This document shows positions 13,836 to 20,486 of a stretch of 20,486 nt of DNA, piece by piece. A program made the translations under genes and the position numbers. The notes beneath the pieces are model-generated. The model worked only from the letters and a program-made list of their open reading frames with translations, was not told the DNA's origin and did not search any database. This DNA is from a virus, in IMG/VR virus record IMGVR_UViG_3300008448_000849, positions 1 through 20,486 of that record. One strand, written 5' to 3'. Positions within the stretch are counted from its first letter, which is position 1. Each line of letters begins with the position of its first letter.

Positions 13836-13866
13836 TTGGATTATATCATTTAATTTCTTATATTTA
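13836..13866 (+). promoter_or_regulatory. Bacteroidota-type promoter of the VWA gene
   Basis: TTG (13836-13838) in GGTTGGA, exactly 20 bp, TATATTTA (13859-13866), followed by AAAGAG (13873-13878) before ATG 13884. It lies just after the terminator and repeats the -7 octamer of the upstream ATPase promoter, so the two genes appear to share a promoter class. Confidence 0.6.
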
Positions 13867-13883
13867 TAGTATAAAAGAGAACT

Positions 13884-16097
13884 ATGGAAAAACAATCAAA
13901 TATTCGTGTAAGGTCTGCGGTTAGTTCAAGATTCGGTTTTGGAGGTTATCGTGAAGAAGCTTCTAAATTCTGGATGTCAGATTCATTTGAATTCAACCAA
14001 GATCGCAACCAGACTGATGTAACTAAGTTAGCAGCTGCTCAACGAGCTATTGGTAATTTTGTGAATATCGTTACCGGCAAACAGATCCCAGTGCTTTTTA
14101 ATAAACGTGGTGGTGATAGTTATACCGATGGCAATCATGTTGTGATAGGTACTAAACTAGATGGCAAGAATTTTGACCCTGCGGTTGGATTGGCATTGCA
14201 TGAAGGATCGCATATTGCATATACCGATTTTGGAATGTTCAAATCAACGAGTGGGAATTCAGTTAATTCATTGTCAAACACCAAGATGGCAAACATAGTT
14301 CGTATGCATGGAGTAGATCCTGATATGACCATGACAGAACGAGAGTTTGGGATCATTAAAGATTTGCTTAACTGGATCGAGGATCGTCGCATTGATTACA
14401 TCATGTATAAGAATGCTCCAGGATATCGAGTTTATTACGAAGCAATGTATGATAAGTACTTCAATGACAAGATCATTGACAAGGCACTTCGCGAAAATGT
14501 TAAGTGCGATGAAGATTATGAATGCTATATGTTTCATATCATAAACTTCACTAATCCTAGCAGAAATATCAATACATTGAAACGACTTCGCAATATCTGG
14601 AATCTGATAGATTTATCCAGAATCAATCGTTTGCAAAATACTCAGGATGCATTAGTACTAGCGATTGGGGTGTATCGAATAATGCAAAGTGCAGTAACGG
14701 ATGCATCTGTGTTACAGTCTGCTATTGAAAAACAAAAGAAGTTCCTGAACGGAGAAGTAGATAAAGAGAATGATACGCCAGATGATAATGCAGAGCCTGG
14801 TTCACCCGGTCCTGTCGCTCCTAGTGCTAATCGAGATGATGCAGATGATAAAGACTACGAAGATGAAGATCACGAAGATGAAGACCGGGACGATGAAGAT
14901 TGGGATGGCGAAGATGATGACCTCGAAGATGAAGATGAACGCGTCCCCGGCCTAGCAGATGCTATGGCAGAACAAACGGCATCGGAATTGTTATCGGATA
15001 AAGAACGGCAGAAACTTGACAAGGCAATTGAAAAGCAAAAGTCTTTTCTAAGTGGCGATGTCAAGAAGGATGGTGCTCTATCTAAACAAGAGGCCGCACT
15101 AGTAGCTGCAGTTAAAGAATCTGGCACCGAAGTTGTAAATGTCGCAACCGGTGCTGGTAACAGTGCAATGGTATCTACTATTGTGATTAAAAAATTAACT
15201 GCCGGTATTATATGTAATATGTCGGATCTATTCCATCATGGATCAGATGATGTAGTTAATGGTAAAGTTGATTTATCTAGTGATACATACACAGCTCGAC
15301 GCTTCCAGAAACGACAAGGTGTAGTAACAAAAGGCCTATTATTAGGCAAGCAACTCGGAGCAAAATTGCAGGTTCGAAATGCAGATCGCACTCTGAAAAC
15401 TACTCGTTTGCAGAATGGTAAAATTGATAGACGATTGGTGTCTCAGTTAGGATATGACAATGCTAATGTGTTTCATAAAATTGTAACTGATAGATACAAG
15501 AATTATTTTATTCACATTTCAATTGATGCTTCGGGGTCAATGAGTGGAGGTAAATTCGATAAGGCGTTGATCTCTGCAATCGCGATTGCTCAAGCAGCAT
15601 CTATGACAACTGGCATTCGAGTTCAAATATCACTTCGCGGAACATCATCTAGATTTGGTGGTAAACATGACCGATGTGTTACTATCATGGCGTATGATTC
15701 GGCCACTGACAAAATGAGCAAGATACAGAGTTACTTTAAATATCTAGATGTTTATGGTTGTACGCCGGAAGGGGTTTCTTTCAAAAGCATCGAGCCATTG
15801 TTGAGAACTCAAAGCAAAAGTGATGAAGTTATCTTTATAAATTATTCAGATGGTGCACCGACCGTAGTATCTGGTATGCATATGTCTCCAGAAGATTTTA
15901 CTAAGAAGACTATCAATGAGTTCCGCGAACATGGGTTTAACATTATTAGTTATTTTATATGTGAATCTACTCCACACCATTCCACTAAAAAGGTATTCAC
16001 TTATATGTACGGTACCGATGCATCGTTCATTCAACCTGAGAACATGATTGATGTGGCAAAGACAATGAATTCTAAATTTCTAGAAATTGAAAAATAA
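13884..16097 (+). CDS. VWA-domain protein with HExxH metallopeptidase-like domain (CobT-like)
   Basis: The 737-aa protein combines three parts. Residues 95-172 hold ALHEGSHIAYT (HEGSH at 106-110, a HExxH zinc site) and NWIEDRRID (163-171), whose E166 is a candidate third ligand, as in CobT-like and M48-like proteins. Residues 318-352 form an acidic linker of Asp/Glu, a hallmark of CobT. Residues about 540-735 are a von Willebrand A domain with the MIDAS start SIDASGSMSGG (D548, S550, S552), T636 in GCTPEG and a NYSDGAP motif. The linker is flanked by two copies of AIEKQK-x-FL-x-G-(E/D)-V (280-291, 381-393). With the MoxR-like ATPase upstream, it probably forms a metal-dependent remodelling machine. 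The metal, protease activity and target are unknown. Confidence 0.82.
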   Translation: MEKQSNIRVRSAVSSRFGFGGYREEASKFWMSDSFEFNQDRNQTDVTKLAAAQRAIGNFVNIVTGKQIPVLFNKRGGDSYTDGNHVVIGTKLDGKNFDPAVGLALHEGSHIAYTDFGMFKSTSGNSVNSLSNTKMANIVRMHGVDPDMTMTEREFGIIKDLLNWIEDRRIDYIMYKNAPGYRVYYEAMYDKYFNDKIIDKALRENVKCDEDYECYMFHIINFTNPSRNINTLKRLRNIWNLIDLSRINRLQNTQDALVLAIGVYRIMQSAVTDASVLQSAIEKQKKFLNGEVDKENDTPDDNAEPGSPGPVAPSANRDDADDKDYEDEDHEDEDRDDEDWDGEDDDLEDEDERVPGLADAMAEQTASELLSDKERQKLDKAIEKQKSFLSGDVKKDGALSKQEAALVAAVKESGTEVVNVATGAGNSAMVSTIVIKKLTAGIICNMSDLFHHGSDDVVNGKVDLSSDTYTARRFQKRQGVVTKGLLLGKQLGAKLQVRNADRTLKTTRLQNGKIDRRLVSQLGYDNANVFHKIVTDRYKNYFIHISIDASGSMSGGKFDKALISAIAIAQAASMTTGIRVQISLRGTSSRFGGKHDRCVTIMAYDSATDKMSKIQSYFKYLDVYGCTPEGVSFKSIEPLLRTQSKSDEVIFINYSDGAPTVVSGMHMSPEDFTKKTINEFREHGFNIISYFICESTPHHSTKKVFTYMYGTDASFIQPENMIDVAKTMNSKFLEIEK

Positions 16098-16623
16098 ATG
16101 AATACGCACAGAGAACAAAAGAACGGCCGGGTAGTTATGCTACCGGTATATGTTAGCAATCATATTACTGATGAAATGATTGAACTATTCATGCAATCCG
16201 GCGATGCATTATCAGTTAATTCCGGACATATATCCGAGCAGGTTGTGTTACCATATCTTGAAAATCATTTTAGATGTAAAGGTGTTATAGCCAATGCAGA
16301 TGGATATGATCATTTATTTGATAATGGTATTCGCAATGAACACAAAAAGTTAGCAATCCGGAAGACATCTGCTGCCGCAAAGAACATTGGCGAAAACAAA
16401 CAAGGAAAGTGTGATACCATATCATTTCATCATGCTCCGGCAAATGCAATTTATGTTATTAATTCAGAAACGTTTTATAGCAATGCCATTTTAAATTACG
16501 ATAAAACAGGTAACTGCTATGATGTAAACTTCTATGCTGATATGCAACTTAAAGGCAAAGGCAAAAGAATCGGATGCAATGCATGGAAAAATACAAAAAT
16601 GTTGTTAGATCACGCGCAAAAAA

Positions 16624-16634
<11 letters not shown>
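16098..16634 (+). CDS. Possible PD-(D/E)xK-type nuclease
   Basis: The 178-aa protein begins immediately at the VWA stop. I see a candidate restriction-endonuclease-like core: E47 in GHISEQVVLPYL, D75 in YDHLFDNGI and E81-H-K83 in RNEHKKLAI, a spacing that fits E, D and (E)-x-K of PD-(D/E)xK enzymes. A Gly/Lys stretch (NIGENKQGKCD) and an alpha/beta-like segment follow (FHHAPANAIYVINSE). The match rests on few residues, and an unrelated small enzyme or a structural role is possible. Being downstream of the AAA+/VWA genes hints at a joint function, but nothing in the sequence proves it. Confidence 0.4.
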
Positions 16635-18298
<1,664 letters not shown>

Positions 18299-18299
<1 letters not shown>

Positions 18300-18529
18300 T
18301 GGAACAGCGACTATTTAAAGAGTTAAAAAAGATTACAGCAAAACGACGTTTGAAGCCGGTGGAGGATATCCATCGGTCTTTGGACATCGTGGAACATGTA
18401 TTGCGGGAAGCTGAAGACTTTAAATTAACTGCCGAAGTAGTTACATGGGCACTAAAACACATGAAAGAAAATCCACGTTTAGATATATCTGATGCAATTG
18501 TGTTAGGTTTAGACGAGTGGGTCAAATAA
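18299..18529 (+). CDS. 76-aa helical protein coupled to groEL
   Basis: Its ATG overlaps the groEL stop (TAATG), which implies coupled translation. The product is mostly helical (EQRLFKELKKITAKRRLKPV, then HRSLDIVEHVLREAEDFKL) and ends with RLDISDAIVLGLDEWVK. The end resembles the end of the 64-aa protein at 11157 (RFDLSKAYEIAL). It is not a GroES (too short, no Gly-rich mobile loop, no beta pattern), so it is not a disguised co-chaperonin. It might be a small adaptor acting on GroEL, which would need testing. Confidence 0.55.
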
Positions 18530-18550
18530 GAACTTTTAAAGGCATTTAAA

Positions 18551-18880
18551 ATGAAAGTAAGCCAAGAAGACATCTGCGGAGAGATCATTCGCGACACTGA
18601 CGTATATCAAGTAATTGATAATAAATTCTTAGATAATTTAACTTTATCCAAGACAATACTATATCCTACACAAAAAACAGGCGGGCATAGCCACGAAGGA
18701 TTAGAAGAAGTATACTTTTTCAAAACCGGTACCGGCATAATGAAATTAGATGAAACTGAAATTCCTGTACATGCAGGAGACATCGTATTAATTCCCACAG
18801 GAGCATTTCATCAAGTATTCAATACAATGACAGATGAAGATTTAGAATTCGTTTGTGTGTTTCAAAGCTATACTCGATGA
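18551..18880 (+). CDS. Cupin-domain protein
   Basis: This 109-aa single-domain cupin has GHSHEGLEEVYFF (45-57) as motif one, with H46, H48 and E52/E53 as metal ligands, and IPTGAFHQVFN (81-91) as motif two with H87. The spacing between motifs and the sole domain fit the small cupin_2 class, which includes sugar isomerases and sensors. Substrate cannot be deduced. It follows the groEL-coupled gene by 21 bp and its TGA overlaps the next ATG. Phages use such proteins in surface-sugar modification, but that is only one option. Confidence 0.75.
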   Translation: MKVSQEDICGEIIRDTDVYQVIDNKFLDNLTLSKTILYPTQKTGGHSHEGLEEVYFFKTGTGIMKLDETEIPVHAGDIVLIPTGAFHQVFNTMTDEDLEFVCVFQSYTR

Positions 18881-19089
18881 GACCAGTATACAAACACAAT
18901 GATACTGCGTATCTAATACTATCACAAAAACCAATACATCACTTTGCACGTACATTTGACGATCCAGCCGACATGGAAATTGTGCAACAATACATGCACG
19001 CCGTAGGGGCGGATCACGTGTTACGAACACAGACACATTTCATGTTTTGCGAAACGGTACCAGATGTAGATTTTGAAATTATAGAATAA
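18877..19089 (+). CDS. Hypothetical protein, 70 aa
   Basis: I start it at ATG 18877 (ATGA overlap with the cupin stop) instead of an in-frame ATG at 18853 inside the cupin gene, because overlap starts are the rule here. The product (MRPVYKHNDTAYLILSQKPI, then HHFARTFDDPADMEIVQQYM and an end in DVDFEIIE) looks like a small mixed alpha/beta protein. It contains no catalytic motif that I can name. Function unknown. Confidence 0.5.
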   Translation: MRPVYKHNDTAYLILSQKPIHHFARTFDDPADMEIVQQYMHAVGADHVLRTQTHFMFCETVPDVDFEIIE

Positions 19090-19100
19090 ATTATTATAAT
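19071..19100 (+). promoter_or_regulatory. Possible promoter before the 19106 gene
   Basis: TTTTG (19071-19075) and TATAAT (19095-19100) are separated by 19 bp in and next to the 16-bp gap. Initiation would fall at about the start codon of the 84-aa gene at 19106. Confidence 0.35.
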
Positions 19101-19105
19101 AGGTT

Positions 19106-19360
19106 ATGACAGAACGAGAAATACAATTGTTAGGTTTCGAACAATTTATCGAAGATAGCGATCCAGAGGTTCCTTTCCACTATTACACATACACCATTGC
19201 TACCGGATTTTCGTTTATAAGCAATTCTTCTGATGAAACGGAAAATGGAGATTGGTATGTTGAATTTTTTGATTCAGATCCACAGATTCGTTTCCATAAG
19301 TTTGAAGAAGTACAGTCACTAATTAATTTACTAGAAAAACGAATTGTCAATGGCAAATAA
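19106..19360 (+). CDS. Hypothetical protein, 84 aa
   Basis: The product is acidic (DSDPEVPF, DSDPQIRFHKFEE) with a beta-like centre (FHYYTYTIATGFSFISNSSD, WYVEFF) and an amphipathic end helix (EEVQSLINLLEKRI). This alternating layout suggests a small single-domain protein, maybe one that binds a partner. The AATAGG near 19098-19103 is a weak ribosome-binding sequence. The gene overlaps the DUF1653-like gene by 11 bp. I do not recognise a family with certainty. Confidence 0.5.
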   Translation: MTEREIQLLGFEQFIEDSDPEVPFHYYTYTIATGFSFISNSSDETENGDWYVEFFDSDPQIRFHKFEEVQSLINLLEKRIVNGK

Positions 19361-19604
19361 ACAATACCCACAACCAGGAGAAAAATGGCAACACTATAAA
19401 GGAGGCCAATACGAAATTGTTTGTATGTGTAACCATACAGATACAAATGAAGAACTTGTAATTTACCGTTCACTTTCCTTTGGAGGATTTCATGCTCGTC
19501 CGTATAGTGAGTGGCATGATGAAGTTGAATCTCCGTTTTTGGATCCGGCTGGGAGGAAATATACAACAAATCGTTTTTCAAGATATCTTAGAACACAAAT
19601 ATGA
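19350..19604 (+). CDS. DUF1653-like protein
   Basis: The 84-aa product (from ATG 19350; the in-frame TTG at 19344 lies 6 bp earlier) reads PQPGEKWQHYKGGQYEIVCM, then NHTDTNEELVIYRSL and RPYSEWHDEV. This is the PG-x-x-x-H-x-KG-x-x-Y-x-V and T-x-E-x-LV-x-Y-R-x-L pattern of the small DUF1653 family, known in many bacteria and phages but without a clear role. It is a beta-rich cytoplasmic protein with no signal peptide. Its end overlaps the next ATG by 4 bp. Confidence 0.7.
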   Translation: MANKQYPQPGEKWQHYKGGQYEIVCMCNHTDTNEELVIYRSLSFGGFHARPYSEWHDEVESPFLDPAGRKYTTNRFSRYLRTQI

Positions 19605-19807
19605 AAAAACTATTAATTATTTTACCTTTACTTGTTGCATGTAAATCAAGTAAAAACGCAAACTGTGACGCTTATGGTGCAGTCTATGTAGAACAAGACA
19701 CAATCGTTTTAACCACAGAACATATTAATTTGAATGGTAGGTGTTCTACGGATACAACTATGATTACTTATATGACAGATACATTTAGAATACCAAAACA
19801 AAGATAA
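19601..19807 (+). CDS. Small lipoprotein
   Basis: The 68-aa precursor starts MKKLLIILPLLVAC: two lysines, a hydrophobic core and the lipobox LVAC, with the lipidated cysteine at position 14. Lysine and serines follow it. The mature part of about 54 residues is polar with many Thr, and has two further cysteines (C22 and C48), possibly a disulfide in the periplasm. Phage lipoproteins often act in superinfection exclusion or as lysis accessory proteins; either could apply. It overlaps the DUF1653 gene by 4 bp and ends in the same junction repeat as its downstream neighbour. Confidence 0.65.
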   Translation: MKKLLIILPLLVACKSSKNANCDAYGAVYVEQDTIVLTTEHINLNGRCSTDTTMITYMTDTFRIPKQR

Positions 19808-19814
19808 AGATGAA
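19795..19814 (+). repeat. 20-bp gene-junction repeat, copy 1
   Basis: AAAACAAAGATAAAGATGAA covers the last codons of one gene, its stop and the next start. An identical copy is at 20136-20155. Both encode a KQR C-terminus and place ATG directly after AAAG. Confidence 0.6.
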
Positions 19815-20148
19815 TGATTTTAAGAAAATATATTCACTTGATGATTTTGAGGATGAACAAATAGTTTATCTTAAAACTCGTGGGTCAGTTGCTTTTGAAA
19901 AACATCATTTTGGTAGTGTTAAACACGGTAGTGGATTCAGAAATAATGGAAACGGATATCATCCATATTCGTCTGTGTTTGATATACCGGAGTTAATGCA
20001 AAATCATGGATTTTTCCTTAATGAAAATGATTATATTGAGTGGAAAACTGAATGGAGTAAGAAAAATATTTGTGGATGTTGCCAACAATATAAACCATAT
20101 ACAACCGATATCTCTACAGGTAAAGAAGTATATTTAAAACAAAGATAA
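19810..20148 (+). CDS. Hypothetical protein, 112 aa, with CGCC motif
   Basis: The product has an N-terminal acidic half (YSLDDFEDEQIVYLKTRG), a Gly/His/Asn-rich middle (HFGSVKHGSGFRNNGNGYHP) and a C-terminal CGCCQQY segment that might bind a metal with one or two nearby histidines. I do not recognise the family. ATG 19810 lies in copy 1 of the junction repeat, 2 bp after the lipoprotein stop. The gene ends in KQR as part of copy 2. Confidence 0.5.
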   Translation: MNDFKKIYSLDDFEDEQIVYLKTRGSVAFEKHHFGSVKHGSGFRNNGNGYHPYSSVFDIPELMQNHGFFLNENDYIEWKTEWSKKNICGCCQQYKPYTTDISTGKEVYLKQR

Positions 20149-20155
20149 AGATGAA
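20136..20155 (+). repeat. 20-bp gene-junction repeat, copy 2
   Basis: Identical to 19795-19814 over all 20 bases. It contains the end of the 112-aa gene and the start of the 71-aa gene. GATAAAGATGAA recurs a third time at 20352-20363 in a shorter form. Confidence 0.6.
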
Positions 20156-20366
20156 AACATATAGACGTGTCACCTACATTCAGGCCAAAATATTTGAGAA
20201 AGGTGATGAAGATAAAATGGTGGGTAAAATACCTTTTTTAAACGGAGAAATCGGATCGTTTGGTGAAGATTATTTGGTGTTTGGGCCATATGGAGTCAAG
20301 TGGTTATGTGAGAAAAGAATCTTTGAAAAGATGTATGAATTAGAAATAGATGATAAAGATGAATAA
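20151..20366 (+). CDS. Hypothetical protein, 71 aa
   Basis: This small protein shows a beta-like segment near the N-terminus (YRRVTYIQAKIFEKGDE), then PFLNGEIGSFGEDYLVFGPY and an acidic tail (ELEIDDKDE). The sequence between D/E-rich ends is probably one compact domain. No motif gives a function. It begins inside the junction repeat and its final codons overlap the start of the next gene by 8 bp. Confidence 0.5.
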   Translation: MKTYRRVTYIQAKIFEKGDEDKMVGKIPFLNGEIGSFGEDYLVFGPYGVKWLCEKRIFEKMYELEIDDKDE

Positions 20367-20486
20367 AGAAAGATACAACCAGATCATTGATGAGGCTAAT
20401 ACAAATTATTTAAGAAATTGTTTGGACACAAAGTGGATGAAAGAAGATTTCTATTTTGATGGTAGTCCTAGACATCACCTTTATTT
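20359..20486 (+). CDS. Hypothetical protein, 3' end outside window
   Basis: ATG 20359 opens a frame (MNKERYNQIIDEANTNYLRN, then a charged stretch with DFYFDG and RHHLYF) that continues past the last base. It overlaps the 71-aa gene by 8 bp. The 42 visible residues are insufficient to name a family. Confidence 0.45.
   Translation, partial: MNKERYNQIIDEANTNYLRNCLDTKWMKEDFYFDGSPRHHLY

Noticed and set aside
13613-13924. Plus-strand frame through the terminator
   Set aside because: It spans the end of the ATPase gene, the terminator stem and the start of the VWA gene, and it has no gene-like sequence.
14820-14945. GAT/GAA-rich run as a DNA tandem repeat
   Set aside because: It codes for the acidic linker of the VWA protein; the codons vary and no fixed repeat unit is present.

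Overview
The window reads as a stretch of a large tailed-phage (Caudoviricetes) genome whose likely host is a member of the Bacteroidota. All supported genes lie on the + strand. They are packed with 1-20 bp gaps or ATGA/TAATG overlaps, and no gap exceeds about 125 bp. I see no tRNA, rRNA, CRISPR array, integrase or transposase. Phage origin rests on two endolysins, several holin-like membrane proteins, a tail-fibre-like protein and many small conserved-looking phage hypotheticals. The Bacteroidota link rests on three things: a secreted protein with the C-terminal architecture of type IX secretion substrates, a ClpS of the NTFD type, and gap sequences matching the Bacteroidota vegetative promoter pattern (TTTG, about 20 bp, TAnnTTTA).

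Layout. (1) 1-642: 3' part of a family-2-like glycosyltransferase. (2) 683-2372: lysis cluster with a small two-helix membrane protein, an amidase_2 endolysin, a holin and a four-helix membrane protein. (3) 2389-6343: mixed virion/lysis block with a nucleotidyltransferase-LETM1-like fusion, small Cys proteins, a tail-fibre-like protein, a 55-aa Pam3-gp28-like holin, a Cys-rich protein and a GH24 muramidase with LysM. (4) 6379-7953: a UVR-like small protein, a phage ClpS, a 58-aa basic protein, an unknown protein and an HNH protein. (5) 7965-11460: an HExxH zincin, a 633-aa unknown protein, a basic C-terminal-motif protein and two small ORFs. (6) 11453-12523: the T9SS-type secreted protein. (7) 12610-18880: a MoxR-like AAA+ ATPase followed by a strong terminator, then a VWA protein with its own HExxH domain, a possible nuclease, a full-length GroEL, a small helical protein and a cupin. 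(8) 18877-20486: short accessory genes, including a DUF1653 protein and a lipoprotein; the last gene runs off the window.

How the genes may work together. The lysis genes supply membrane permeabilisation and two different cell-wall cuts (amide bond and glycan bond). Four consecutive-region proteins (Cys-rich, muramidase, zincin, 633-aa) share an N-terminal LKxLLxE-like tag. It resembles the cleavable capsid-targeting sequence of T4 internal proteins, so they may be packaged in the head and injected. The AAA+/VWA pair, GroEL and ClpS form a protein-remodelling and protein-quality set that could take over host proteostasis. The secreted T9SS-type protein suggests the phage displays or exports a protein through the host's own surface pathway.

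All functional calls come from motif reading without database searches. The strongest are GroEL, ClpS, MoxR-like AAA+, amidase, muramidase, VWA protein, cupin and HNH. The injected-protein and T9SS-export ideas are inferences.
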